A DNA stretch of 64,000 nucleotides, taken from the NCBI GenBank assembly GCA_963721075.1, contig CAVRHV010000016.1:121104-185103 (forward strand), read 5' to 3'. This document shows positions 29,124-37,650 of the stretch, one piece after another (the stretch's first letter is position 1; each line of letters starts with the position of its first letter). The position numbers were made by a program, and so were the translations under genes. A model generated the notes under the pieces. It saw nothing but the letters and a program-made list of their open reading frames with translations, ran no database searches and was not told the DNA's origin. The DNA is from DATFVA01 sp963721075. Its GTDB lineage: Bacteria; Bacteroidota; Ignavibacteria; Ignavibacteriales; Ignavibacteriaceae.

Positions 29124-29355
29124 TTAAGAAAAATGTGAAGTGTACCTGTCCAGTAAATTCCTGATCACTTTCTGATACTGACTGCCATGTTGCTCTGGCT
29201 ACTTTCTTAAAAAATTCAACACTTGATCGGCTTAAGTTAAGTGTTACTTTTACTGTGTCTTCCTTAAAAACCAGATCTTCAGGTTTCGGTAAGAAATCCT
29301 TTACAATCTCAACTTCTCCGATTTTTTCGTCACTATATTTTATTTTCTTTTTCAT
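29124..29355 (-). CDS. brnA: BrnA-family antitoxin, one-base frameshift
   Basis: The raw frame runs to 29065 with an unrelated tail. Removing one base at about 29189-29192 (CC of the GCC codon) gives a normal 76-residue antitoxin, with IKYSDEKIGEVEIVKDFLPKPEDLVFKEDTVKVTL and then FFKKVA, EQHGSQYQKVIRNLLDRYTSHFS and a stop at 29124. The C-terminal part is a ribbon-helix-helix DNA-binding fold that autoregulates the operon, and the N-terminal part wraps the toxin. The ATG at 29355 lies inside the toxin gene (23-base overlap), the usual toxin-first brnTA order. Confidence 0.85.
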
Positions 29356-29620
29356 AGATCGATTTTCCTTTCCTCCAATATCCGGCACCGATAATTCTGA
29401 TTATATTATTTCTGTACGTAAAACGGACTGTAACCACATTATCATTGATCCTGCCAAAGCAATAGTACCTTTCTTCATCTATACTATGTTCAACATCTTT
29501 AGCAATTATTCTTTGCTTATCATTAAACGCGTACTGTGCTTCTTCGAAAGAAATTCCATGCTTCTGCAGGTTAAGTAAATTCTTATTTTCGTCCCACTCA
29601 AAAGAGGAAGTTGAAGACAA
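29333..29620 (-). CDS. brnT: BrnT-family ribonuclease toxin
   Basis: 95 residues, DUF497/BrnT fold. Characteristic N-terminus FEWDENKNLLNLQKHGISFEEAQYAF, then ERYYCFGRINDNVVTVRFTYRNNIIRIIGA and a Lys/Glu-rich end. BrnT toxins are RelE-like ribonucleases that stop translation. The start is a TTG at 29620, and no ATG lies in frame upstream. The Arg and Lys-rich catalytic region is present. A perfect palindrome at 29652 is suited to repression by the BrnA dimer. It is a small stress-response or selfish module placed between metabolic genes. Confidence 0.92.
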   Translation of the reverse strand: MSSTSSFEWDENKNLLNLQKHGISFEEAQYAFNDKQRIIAKDVEHSIDEERYYCFGRINDNVVTVRFTYRNNIIRIIGAGYWRKGKSIYEKENKI

Positions 29621-29651
29621 TATCAGGACTTTCGTTAATTGACTCTTAAAA

Positions 29652-29673
29652 TATACATATATTTATATGTATA
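29652..29673. promoter_or_regulatory. Palindromic operator upstream of brnTA
   Basis: TATACATATA and TATATGTATA are perfect inverted arms separated by TT, centred about 42 bases upstream of the brnT start. Ribbon-helix-helix antitoxins such as BrnA repress their own promoter through this kind of site. Confidence 0.6.
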
Positions 29674-29807
29674 ATCTACCATATAATTCATTGATAATAC
29701 CTCAGTAATATATTACCCTACCGGCGGAACAAATCATATTCACGGTGGTATTAATTGCTTAGTTTATCCCCTTGAACGTAGGGCTTTATTTGGCAATATT
29801 TAATTTT

Positions 29808-31640
29808 ATGTATAAGAAATTATTAGTCATTTTACTCTCAGTACCCGTTTTTCTGTGGGCGCAGAACAACCCTACTCAGCAGCAGCGTTATATGCTGGGA
29901 CAGGGATACCTTCAGGCAGGCCAGCTTGAAAAAGCCAAATCAATCTACGAGGAGCTGTACAATCAAAATCCCGATAATTTCCAGTTCTTTGAAGCCTTAA
30001 ACAACGTTTATCTTCAGCTGAAGGATTACCAGGGATCAATACAGATTATCCAAAACAGGATGCAGAAAATCACACCTGATGCCGATATGTACGGACTGCT
30101 CGGCTCTACATACTACCTGATGGGCAACTCTGAACAGGCTTATAAAACGTGGGATGAAGGATTGCAGAAACTTCCTCCCGACCCGATGAAATACCGGATA
30201 ATTGCAAATTATGTTCTTGACAGAAGGGACTTTGATAAGGCGATTGAGATACTGAAAAAAGGAAAAAACGAGAGCAATGATCCTGTTATTTTCTCCTACC
30301 AGCTGGCAGATCTATACGCACTTACAATGAGATTTACCGAGGCTGCCGAAGAATACGTCTTCATACTGAATCAGAATCCTCAGCAGGTTTCCAATGTTCA
30401 GAACAAGATTTTTAATTACATAAATAAAACCGATGCACTGCCCAAAACAATAGAAGTCTTCGAAAACAACGCAGGGGATAACCAGGGAATAAGATACCTG
30501 CTGGCAAGACTGTATGTAGAGAATAAGAATTACCAGAAAGCATTTGATCTATATCTTGACCTGGATAAAGAGTTTAAGAAACAGGGAACCGACCTGGTAC
30601 GACTGGCAGATCTTCTATACAGCGATGGTAATTACAAAACTGCCGAAAAGTTCTATAATGAAATAATCGACAGATTTTCTGATTCACCCGTTGTCTCTTC
30701 TGCCAAACTAGGTTATGCAAAAACTCTTGAGGCACAGGTTGAGCAGAACACAGGTGACAGCTGGAAGCCGTATCATGGTTTCAATTCTGTCAGCCAGGAT
30801 AAAATTGATAAAATCGTAAGCGCATACAACGATGTTATCAGTCAGTTTCCTAATTCTGATGTAGCCCTTGAATCATATCTGCAGCTCGGGAATCTAAAAT
30901 TATACAGTCAGGGAGATTTAGCCAGTGCGGAGGATTATTACAATAAAATTCTTACAAAAGCTCCTTTTTCCGCATTTGGAGCTCCTGCGGAGCTTGCTTC
31001 CGGCAAAATTGAGCTGATGAAGGGAAATCTCGACGCGGCAGCCGGATTTTTTCAAAAGGTGACGAAAAGGCCCAAAATTCCCGAAGATCAGAAAAACAGC
31101 AGTAAATATTTATTAGCCAGGATAGATTTCTATAAAGGAAACTTCAAAGAGGCTAAAAATCAGCTGGTACAGATATTGAACAATTTGGGTGATAACTATG
31201 CCAATGATGCCATAGAATTGTCGCTTTTACTGAACACTACAATGAATGATTCGTCTGAATTAGTAAGGTTTGCAAATGCTGAATTCCTCGCGGACCAGAA
31301 GAAATTCACTGAAGCCGCGGAAAAATATCATCTTGTTGCTGAGAATCCCAAGGCTTTTATGCTGAAGAATATAGCCGAGCTGAGAGAAGCTGAAATGGAG
31401 CTTGCCGCGGGAAATACTGATAAATCAGTTGAGATGCTTGATAGTATAGCGGGTGAGGAGAGTAAAAACATTTATTCGGATAAAGCCTTATATTTACTGG
31501 GAAATATCTATGAATTTGGCTTAAATGACACGACTAAAGCCATTGAAAAATATGAGGAGCTTCTTGCAAAATATCCCTCCTCCTTATATCTTGATGACGC
31601 AAGGGATGAAATACTTAAATTAAGAAACAAAGCGAGTTAA
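29808..31640 (+). CDS. Exported TPR-repeat protein
   Basis: 610 residues from the ATG at 29808, which gives a clean signal peptide (MYKKLLVILLSVPVFLWAQ); the frame is open to 29772 without a better start. The body is tetratricopeptide repeats throughout (for example QGYLQAGQLEKAKSIYEELYNQ, RYLLARLYVENKNYQKAFDLYL, YLLGNIYEFGLNDTTKAIEKYEELLAKYP). Likely a periplasmic scaffold for outer-membrane or envelope assembly; no enzymatic motif. clpX follows after two bases, so they are probably co-transcribed. Confidence 0.82.
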   Translation: MYKKLLVILLSVPVFLWAQNNPTQQQRYMLGQGYLQAGQLEKAKSIYEELYNQNPDNFQFFEALNNVYLQLKDYQGSIQIIQNRMQKITPDADMYGLLGSTYYLMGNSEQAYKTWDEGLQKLPPDPMKYRIIANYVLDRRDFDKAIEILKKGKNESNDPVIFSYQLADLYALTMRFTEAAEEYVFILNQNPQQVSNVQNKIFNYINKTDALPKTIEVFENNAGDNQGIRYLLARLYVENKNYQKAFDLYLDLDKEFKKQGTDLVRLADLLYSDGNYKTAEKFYNEIIDRFSDSPVVSSAKLGYAKTLEAQVEQNTGDSWKPYHGFNSVSQDKIDKIVSAYNDVISQFPNSDVALESYLQLGNLKLYSQGDLASAEDYYNKILTKAPFSAFGAPAELASGKIELMKGNLDAAAGFFQKVTKRPKIPEDQKNSSKYLLARIDFYKGNFKEAKNQLVQILNNLGDNYANDAIELSLLLNTTMNDSSELVRFANAEFLADQKKFTEAAEKYHLVAENPKAFMLKNIAELREAEMELAAGNTDKSVEMLDSIAGEESKNIYSDKALYLLGNIYEFGLNDTTKAIEKYEELLAKYPSSLYLDDARDEILKLRNKAS

Positions 31641-31642
31641 GA

Positions 31643-32896
31643 ATGGGAAAAAAACAAGGCCAGAAGATCGTAAAATGTTCGTTTTGCGGCCGTGACGGCA
31701 GTGAAGTCGGCAGTATGATTGCCGGACCCGATGTTTATATATGCGATATATGTATTTCCAGCAGCGTTGATATTCTGAGGAATAACTTAGCTGCATATTC
31801 AAATACCAAGACAAAGACCGCACAGATTCCTGCCCCTTCAGCGATCAAGAAAACTCTTGATGAATATGTGATAGGACAGGAGAGAGCAAAAAAAGTATTA
31901 TCGGTTGCGGTTCATAATCATTATAAGAGAATAAACTCAAAAGGATCTTTCTTTGAACTTGATGATGTAGAAATTGAAAAGAGTAATATCCTTCTAATTG
32001 GACCTACAGGCGTTGGTAAAACTCTTCTTGCCCAAACACTTGCCCGGATACTTGAGGTTCCGTTTGCTATTGCTGACGCAACCACTCTTACCGAAGCTGG
32101 TTATGTAGGCGATGACGTTGAAACAGTTCTTGTACATCTTCTGCAGGCGGCTGATTACAATCTCGAACGCGCTCAGAAGGGAATTGTTTATATCGACGAA
32201 ATTGATAAGATCGCACGGAAATCTGAAAGCACCTCGATAACAAGAGATGTATCAGGTGAAGGCGTTCAGCAGGCACTGCTGAAAATACTTGAAGGTACCG
32301 TTGCAGGCGTTCCCCCCAAAGGCGGGAGGAAACATCCCGAGCAGAGTCTTATAAACGTTAATACAAAGAATATCCTGTTTATTGTAGGCGGTGCATTTGA
32401 CGGCATCGACAAAATTATTGCTGCAAGGATCAACAAGAACAAGATGGGATTCGGGCGCGAGGATCTGAAAGATAAGATCTCTGAAGAGGATCTGCTTTCT
32501 TATGCGCAGCCTGAGGACCTTCTCCGTTTCGGTCTGATTCCTGAGCTTATAGGACGCATCCCTGTTACTGCTCCGCTTCATTCTCTCAATGAAGAAGCAC
32601 TTAAGAGCATATTAACAGAGCCAAAGAATGCGATCCTCAAGCAGTATAAAAAATTATTTATGATTGACGGCGTTGAGCTTGAGTTTGACCCGTTTTCAAT
32701 AGATGCAATCGTTAAGAAAGCACAGGATCGGAAAACCGGTGCACGTGCGTTAAGATCGATTGTGGAAGAATTTATGCTCGATGTTATGTACGAATTACCG
32801 AATAAGGAAAACGTTGATAAATGCATCATAACGAAAGATGTGATTGAGAAAGGTGCAGAACCGATATACCTCGATGCGGACAGAAAATCGGCTTGA
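31643..32896 (+). CDS. clpX: ATP-dependent Clp protease unfoldase ClpX
   Basis: 417 residues. N-terminal zinc domain with Cys12, Cys15, Cys34 and Cys37 (CSFC ... CDIC), then the AAA+ module with Walker A GPTGVGKT at 120-127, Walker B YIDEID at ~183-188, the pore loop GYVGDDVE and a sensor region RKTGARALRSIVEEF. It unfolds tagged substrates for ClpP. clpP is not in the window; the upstream neighbour is a TPR protein, which is unusual because clpP-clpX pairs are common. A terminator-like hairpin follows at 32923. Confidence 0.97.
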   Translation: MGKKQGQKIVKCSFCGRDGSEVGSMIAGPDVYICDICISSSVDILRNNLAAYSNTKTKTAQIPAPSAIKKTLDEYVIGQERAKKVLSVAVHNHYKRINSKGSFFELDDVEIEKSNILLIGPTGVGKTLLAQTLARILEVPFAIADATTLTEAGYVGDDVETVLVHLLQAADYNLERAQKGIVYIDEIDKIARKSESTSITRDVSGEGVQQALLKILEGTVAGVPPKGGRKHPEQSLINVNTKNILFIVGGAFDGIDKIIAARINKNKMGFGREDLKDKISEEDLLSYAQPEDLLRFGLIPELIGRIPVTAPLHSLNEEALKSILTEPKNAILKQYKKLFMIDGVELEFDPFSIDAIVKKAQDRKTGARALRSIVEEFMLDVMYELPNKENVDKCIITKDVIEKGAEPIYLDADRKSA

Positions 32897-32922
32897 TCGT
32901 TTTCCCGATACGTTTTATATAA

Positions 32923-32987
32923 GAGAGGCTGTGTTAAAAGTAGTTGTCATCTCGAAATGACATAAACCCTTTTAAGGCAGCCTCTTT
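32923..32987 (+). terminator. Long hairpin with nested palindrome after clpX
   Basis: GAGAGGCTG and TTAAAAG on the left pair with CTTTTAA and CAGCCTCT on the right, followed by a short T-run. The loop contains GTCATCTCGAAATGAC, itself an inverted repeat of the dispersed GTCAT/ATGAC family. It could terminate clpX transcription while also being a repeat-element copy. Confidence 0.55.
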
Positions 32988-33011
32988 AATATTTTAAAAG
33001 AAAAGATTGAT

Positions 33012-34268
33012 ATGTTCAGAAAGATTTTATTTATACTCGCCCTGACCTCTATAAGTGTATTCGCCCAATCGAAAATACTCATCTATATGGATCTGCAGCA
33101 GACAGATCATCTTAAAGCTTACGGCATTACTTTCCATGCGCTTCAGAAAGGAATTAAATCCGACTGGCTTCTGAATTACCGCGGCGGATCTTTTATGATC
33201 GACTATGACGATAAGATTGCTGTTGAGTGCAGGGTGGAAGGAGTCGCCTTCGATCTTCTCTCAACTTCGCAGGCGGCAGATGTTTACTCTACCGTGCAGA
33301 GCGAAGATAATAATATGGATGTTGTAAGGCTTGAGAAAGCTCCGAAGATAGCCGTATATGTTCCGCCGGGATTTATGCCCTGGGATGATGCGGTTACACT
33401 GGCTCTCGAGTATGCGAAAATACCTTATGATAAAATTTGGAACGACGAAATTCTCAAAGGTGATCTTTCAAAGTACGACTGGCTTCATCTTCACCATGAG
33501 GATTTTACAGGTCAGTACGGAAAGTTTTATGCAAGCTTCAGCAATGCACAGTGGTATATCGATAACCAGCTGATGTATGAAAATGACGCTAAGAAGAACG
33601 GATTTAAGAAAGTCTCTGAGATGATGAAAACTGTCGCCATGGATATTAAAAGCTTTGTGGGGCAGGGAGGCTTCCTTTTTGCGATGTGTTCAGCTACCGA
33701 TTCATATGATATTGCTTTAGCTGCTCACAATGTGGATATCTGTGCCGAGATGTATGACGGAGATGCAGCAGACCCGGATGCACAGAGTAAGCTCGATTTT
33801 TCAAACACCCTCGCTTTTACGAACTTCAAGCTTGAAATGAATCCTTATGTTTACGAATACAGCAACATAGATATTCAGCCTGCTGAAGTGGGGAATTTTG
33901 CGAATGACTACTTTACGTTATTCGAATTTTCTGCTAAGTATGACCCCGTTCCTACAATGCTCACCCAGGATCACGCGAATGTAATAAGAGGATTTATGGG
34001 GCAGACAACAATGTTCCGTAAAGAACTAATTAAAAAGTCGGTTATAATTCTCGCCGAACGTCCCGGCACCGACCAGGTCAAATATATTCATGGCAATTAC
34101 GGCAGAGGGACATTTACATTTTACGGCGGCCACGATCCCGAAGATTACCAGCATGCAGTAGGTGACCCGCCAACCGATCTTTCTCTATACAAAAATTCTC
34201 CTGGCTACCGGCTTATACTCAATAACGTCCTTTTCCCTGCAGCCACCAAGAAGAAACAGAAAACTTAG
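33012..34268 (+). CDS. Exported protein of unknown function
   Basis: 418 residues with a signal peptide (about 1-18, ending VFAQ). It opens with KILIYMDLQQTDHLKAYGITFHALQKG and contains WLLNYRGGSF, a central acidic/His-rich WLHLHHEDFTGQYGKF and GQGGFLFAMCSATDSYD, with ends like THFYGGHDPEDY. Related proteins in Bacteroidota are, to my recollection, often labelled 'asparagine synthetase B', but neither the glutaminase nor the ATP-pyrophosphatase motifs of AsnB are present, so I do not use that name. The FAMCSATD segment resembles a glutamine-amidotransferase-like nucleophile elbow, which would fit a GATase1-like fold. Substrate unknown. Confidence 0.75.
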   Translation: MFRKILFILALTSISVFAQSKILIYMDLQQTDHLKAYGITFHALQKGIKSDWLLNYRGGSFMIDYDDKIAVECRVEGVAFDLLSTSQAADVYSTVQSEDNNMDVVRLEKAPKIAVYVPPGFMPWDDAVTLALEYAKIPYDKIWNDEILKGDLSKYDWLHLHHEDFTGQYGKFYASFSNAQWYIDNQLMYENDAKKNGFKKVSEMMKTVAMDIKSFVGQGGFLFAMCSATDSYDIALAAHNVDICAEMYDGDAADPDAQSKLDFSNTLAFTNFKLEMNPYVYEYSNIDIQPAEVGNFANDYFTLFEFSAKYDPVPTMLTQDHANVIRGFMGQTTMFRKELIKKSVIILAERPGTDQVKYIHGNYGRGTFTFYGGHDPEDYQHAVGDPPTDLSLYKNSPGYRLILNNVLFPAATKKKQKT

Positions 34269-34308
34269 ATCTTCAAAAGTCGGGACGCACCATTTCAAGT
34301 TACCCATA

Positions 34309-34340
34309 GGTCATTTCGACAGTCAGGGAGAAATCTTTCA
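34309..34340. repeat. Partial copy of the GTCATTTCGA/GAGAAATCT intergenic repeat
   Basis: GTCATTTCGAC followed by GGGAGAAATCTTT matches one arm of the palindromic element at 35168. The matching right arm is not clear here, so this is a degenerate copy. The rest of 34269-34485 shows no gene. Confidence 0.45.
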
Positions 34341-34491
34341 CGTTTGTCATAGCAGGAAGTCCCAGCCGGGATATCTTATGATTTTTCGCTTTACGCGCAG
34401 AGCGGGACATGCCGATCGGTATGATATGTATTAATAACTCCTCAAATTTTTCTATCTTTATTCAATTCTTTTAAAAATAATTGTAGTGAGT

Positions 34492-35145
34492 ATGAAACAG
34501 GTAAAAATAAAAAGCGGCAAGACTTATCCAATTGGTAAAATTGTATGCGTGGGCAGAAATTACATTGCACACGCAAAAGAACTCGGGAATGAAGTGCCGG
34601 ATAAGCCGGTGATATTTTTAAAGCCGACATCTTCAGTTATTTATTCGGGTGATAAAATCATTCATCCATCATTCTCAATGGATATGCACCATGAAACGGA
34701 ACTGGTTTTACTGATCGGAAAAACCGTAAAAGATGCAGATGAAAAGGGAGCGGAGGAAGCCATTGCTGCATACGGTGTCGGTCTTGATATGACCCTGCGG
34801 GATATCCAGACAGAACTGAAGCAGAAGGGACATCCCTGGACCATTGCAAAAGGATTTGATACTTCTGCAGTACTGTCTGAATTTATTTCAAAAGAAGACT
34901 ACAGGCTTACTCTGGATGAAGAAATTATTCTGCGAGTGAATGATACCGAAAGACAGCACGAAAAACTGAATAAGATGATCTTTACTCCTGCCCAGATCGT
35001 TGAATACATTTCATCTTTAATGACTCTGGAAGAAGGAGATCTTGTTTTTACCGGAACACCGGCGGGGGTTAATAAAGCCGTGCGTGGAGATAAGCTTCAT
35101 GCCGAAATTACAGGTATTGCTTCACTGGAGTGTGAGGTAGTTTAA
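34492..35145 (+). CDS. Fumarylacetoacetate hydrolase family protein
   Basis: 217 residues from the ATG at 34492; a GTG two codons earlier is possible. FAA-hydrolase fold: VCVGRNYIAHAKELGNEVPDKPVIFLKPTSS, the metal-binding acidic cluster HHETELVLLIGK with Asp in GLDMTLRDIQ, then KGHPWTIAKGFDTSA and the C-terminal GDLVFTGTPAGV. Small members act as acylpyruvate hydrolases or oxaloacetate tautomerase/decarboxylases. The exact substrate cannot be called. It is a single gene flanked by repeat elements. Confidence 0.92.
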   Translation: MKQVKIKSGKTYPIGKIVCVGRNYIAHAKELGNEVPDKPVIFLKPTSSVIYSGDKIIHPSFSMDMHHETELVLLIGKTVKDADEKGAEEAIAAYGVGLDMTLRDIQTELKQKGHPWTIAKGFDTSAVLSEFISKEDYRLTLDEEIILRVNDTERQHEKLNKMIFTPAQIVEYISSLMTLEEGDLVFTGTPAGVNKAVRGDKLHAEITGIASLECEVV

Positions 35146-35167
35146 GGGATGATCAACAAGTTATGAA

Positions 35168-35231
35168 GGGTCATTTCGGGTGAGTATCCGACCGAGAAAT
35201 CTTATATAAGATTTCTCCCTGCGGTCGAAAT
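35168..35231. repeat. Palindromic intergenic repeat, interrupted by an IS
   Basis: A perfect 24-base palindrome at 35194-35217 (GAGAAATCTTAT and its complement) is flanked by GTCATTTCG on the left and GGTCGAAAT on the right. The right arm continues as GAAATGAC after the IS at 36302, so the IS inserted inside the repeat. Confidence 0.7.
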
Positions 35232-36301
35232 GGGCGTAATAGTCAAAAAGTGTTGCTATAATTTAAATTGGTTTAAGGTAAAAATACCATCTAAAATAAC
35301 TTTTTCTTTTACTGACGGCCAATCCATTATGTGCTCTATACTTTTGTTTTAATCGACCAAAGTATCCTTCCAGTGCATTTGTGGTTTTGGATATTTCGGA
35401 ATCATCCAGGTAGTTAAACATATCAGGCAGAGCATTTAATATCATACTCCTTGTCCGTAGGATATCACTAAATACTCTTCCTCTGTTTGTTGATCTTACA
35501 AGTTCAGGACCATATTTAGCTTCCCATACCCAAAAACCTTTTATAAAATTCTTCGCCTGCTCTTTCGTCTTGATATATAAAAGCTGTAATAATAAATCTC
35601 TCAGTTCTATTGCTTCTAGTCTCTTTGGCTTATGCCTTAACCAATTTAATCCTTGCCTTTGTATATGTATCACACATCTCTGGATCTTAATAGTTTCCCA
35701 GATCAACTTCAGATACTTAAGCTGCTGTATAGAGCCATCTACAGTGGCTGCCCTGGGTTTCAGTCCTTTTGACTGGAGAGACTGATATACGGTCTTAAGC
35801 TGCCTTCCTATTTCATTAATTCCGTAATCTCCGTAAAGTATACTATGATCCTTTCCGTTCATAATAACATATATACCTGTTCTATGATTTATGTATGTCC
35901 CATCCAGAATTAGGTATTTTACTTCTTCTAAATTATTAACCTTCGGTGGCTCCTGCTTTAGCCAATAGTTTATTACTCTGCTTACTGTAGAAGTACTTAT
36001 CTTATTATTCTTTGCGATTTGTTTTATTGTTAATCCTTCCAGCATCCATTGCCTAAACCAGGAAAATCTTCTCTGTGAAATATTCGTATTTTGTTTCCAG
36101 ATATATGTCTTTCCACATTCTAAACATTTGTATCTCTGTTTTCCTTGTCTGGTCTTACCATATAATTTAACTTCTTTACTATTACACTTAGGACAATGTT
36201 TTTTTTCATCATTCTCAATCACCATTGAGTTTAGTCCCTGTAAATTTATATAACTCAAATACTTATATAAATTTCAGCAACACTTTTTGACTATTACGCC
36301 C
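35232..36301 (-). mobile_element. 1.07-kb insertion sequence with perfect 26-bp terminal inverted repeats
   Basis: The 26 bases at 35232-35257 (starting GGGCGTAATAGTC) are the exact complement of 36276-36301. GAAAT occurs directly on both sides (35227-35231 and 36302-36306), a probable 5-bp target duplication. It holds one transposase gene. Perfect ends and an intact gene suggest recent transposition. Confidence 0.9.
35263..36258 (-). CDS. Zinc-ribbon DDE transposase, IS256/IS1249-like
   Basis: 331 residues; an ATG at 36225 is an alternative start. N-terminal zinc ribbon CPKC...YKCLECGKTY, then an HTH (LTIKQIAKNNKISTSTVSRVINYW) and a MULE-like RNase H core with Asp in LILDGTYI, Asp in AATVDGSIQ, CVIHIQRQGLNWLR and a late Glu in KTTNALEGYFGRLKQ. 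This order is like the IS1249 group of IS256 and related zinc-ribbon transposases; the exact family is uncertain, and a 5-bp duplication is not typical of IS256. Confidence 0.88.
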   Translation of the reverse strand: MSYINLQGLNSMVIENDEKKHCPKCNSKEVKLYGKTRQGKQRYKCLECGKTYIWKQNTNISQRRFSWFRQWMLEGLTIKQIAKNNKISTSTVSRVINYWLKQEPPKVNNLEEVKYLILDGTYINHRTGIYVIMNGKDHSILYGDYGINEIGRQLKTVYQSLQSKGLKPRAATVDGSIQQLKYLKLIWETIKIQRCVIHIQRQGLNWLRHKPKRLEAIELRDLLLQLLYIKTKEQAKNFIKGFWVWEAKYGPELVRSTNRGRVFSDILRTRSMILNALPDMFNYLDDSEISKTTNALEGYFGRLKQKYRAHNGLAVSKRKSYFRWYFYLKPI

Positions 36302-36333
36302 GAAATGACAATTTCTGACCTTTTTGACTGCCT

Positions 36334-36916
36334 TTACTTGTTTAAGTTGGAGAGGGATCTTTTTATGAGTTCTTCGAGAGATAGATTTGGATCTGTAGAA
36401 AGGATATCCCTTATGATCTTATCTGCGACTTTTGAGTTATAACCAAGTGTTGTAAAAGCTGCTGCAGCTTCATTCTTAATACTCAAAGGAATTTCTTTTG
36501 TGCCTTCTTCGGACACCTGGTCAACTTTATTCTTCAGCTCAAGAACAAGTCTTTCTCCTGTCTTTCCTTCCAATTCCCGGAACTGCAATTATTCTGGAAA
36601 CATCTCCCCGTAATATGGCATCTTTAAGATCGTCCGTCTGAATCCCCGATAAAATACTCTGGGCCAGTTTGGGACCTATCCCGGTTATTGAGATCAGAAG
36701 CTCGAACATCTGTTTTTCGGGTTCGGTGAAGAATCCAAAGAGGGTAATCGAATCTTCTTTAACACTGGTATAGATAAATAGTGAGACGGTTTCTTTCTCT
36801 GAGATGTTCTCAAAGGTATTAATAGAGATGCTTACGGCATAGCCGACACCGTTAACGTCCAGCAGCACCTTTGTTGGTTTAAGAGATATTATTTTACCGG
36901 TTAGGTAGCCTATCAT
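36334..36916 (-). CDS. ruvA: Holliday junction helicase subunit RuvA, one-base frameshift
   Basis: Removing one base at about 36565-36567 joins the frames 36916-36539 and 36588-36334 into a 193-residue RuvA of normal size. Domain I is an OB fold (MIGYLTGKIISLKPTKVLLDVNGVGYAV), domain II has the helix-hairpin-helix pairs ITGIGPKLAQ and VPGIGRKTGERL, with the break in the second hairpin, and domain III has AAAAFTTLGYNSKVADKII. RuvA holds the four-way junction for RuvB. ruvC is the neighbour upstream, separated by a set of small palindromes. Confidence 0.93.
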
Positions 36917-36944
36917 GTAATTTTACCATTTGTCTATAATAATG

Positions 36945-37096
36945 CAACCTCTACAGGTTGTAATTCAGTAATGTAATTGGTACGTCTACAAAAATGGATC
37001 CTCTACGAGGATCAGTGTCATTATAACAAATTTTTACTACTAAGGTTCAGCCTCTACGAGGCTGTAACCCATCAACTGATTCTGCACGAGGATCAG
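36945..37096. repeat. Four small related palindromes between ruvC and ruvA
   Basis: CAACCT/AGGTTG (36945-36960), GATCCT/AGGATC (36997-37013), CAGCCT/AGGCTG (37048-37064) and a degenerate CTGAT/ATCAG (37075-37096). The first three share the core CCTCTAC(G)AGG with compensating changes in the outer arms, so the pairing rather than the sequence is kept. They occupy most of the 180-base gap. Confidence 0.65.
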
Positions 37097-37627
37097 TCAT
37101 GATACTTCCGGAAATGCCTCGATGAAGGATTTCCAGTCTTTACTTTTTTTTGACGGAGATTTTAATCTGAATGCATGACACAGCGCTATTGCCAGCGCAT
37201 CACTTTCGTCATATTTCATCTTTACCGATTTGATCTCAAGCAATGTTCTGATCATAAATCCCACCTGCTCCTTCGAGGCAGCACCGTTGCCTACAATCGA
37301 TTTCTTTACCTCCCTGGGAGAGTACTCGCTTGTCGGGATATTATTGTGAACCGCTGCCAGAATAGATACACCGCGCGCGTAGCCTATTTTCATAGCCGAC
37401 TGCACGTTCTTGCCATAGAACGCGGTCTCTATTGCAAACTCATCGGGTTTGTAAAGCTTGATTAATGCATCAAGCTCATTATAAATAATCTCAAGTTTTA
37501 ACGGTAAAGTTTTGGAAGGAGGCAGTTTGATTATTCCGTGAGTTACACGGCTGAAGTTATTTTTGATGAAATTTATTACCCCGAAACCTGTAAAATTTGT
37601 TCCGGGGTCAACTCCGAGAATAATCAT
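37097..37627 (-). CDS. ruvC: Holliday junction resolvase RuvC
   Basis: 176 residues. RNase H-like nuclease with the acidic residues in ILGVDPGTNFTGFG (Asp), AIETAFYGKN (Glu) and the C-terminal DESDALAIALCHAF. SAMKIGYARGVSILAA is the conserved DNA-binding helix. It cuts four-way junctions after RuvAB branch migration. It lies between yebC and ruvA on the same strand, the standard order yebC-ruvC-ruvA. Confidence 0.96.
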   Translation of the reverse strand: MIILGVDPGTNFTGFGVINFIKNNFSRVTHGIIKLPPSKTLPLKLEIIYNELDALIKLYKPDEFAIETAFYGKNVQSAMKIGYARGVSILAAVHNNIPTSEYSPREVKKSIVGNGAASKEQVGFMIRTLLEIKSVKMKYDESDALAIALCHAFRLKSPSKKSKDWKSFIEAFPEVS

Positions 37628-37650
37628 TTAGTATTAAGCGCGGAACGCTT

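Noticed and set aside
33012..34268. Asparagine synthetase B
   Set aside because: No N-terminal nucleophile Cys2, no SGGxDS pyrophosphatase loop, and the protein has a signal peptide.
34486..35145. Use of the GTG at 34486 as start of the FAA hydrolase
   Set aside because: The ATG two codons later fits equally well and is the usual start; no ribosome binding site decides between them.
36945..37096. CRISPR-like array between ruvC and ruvA
   Set aside because: Repeats are only about 17 bases, differ in their arms, have uneven spacing and there are no cas genes in the window.
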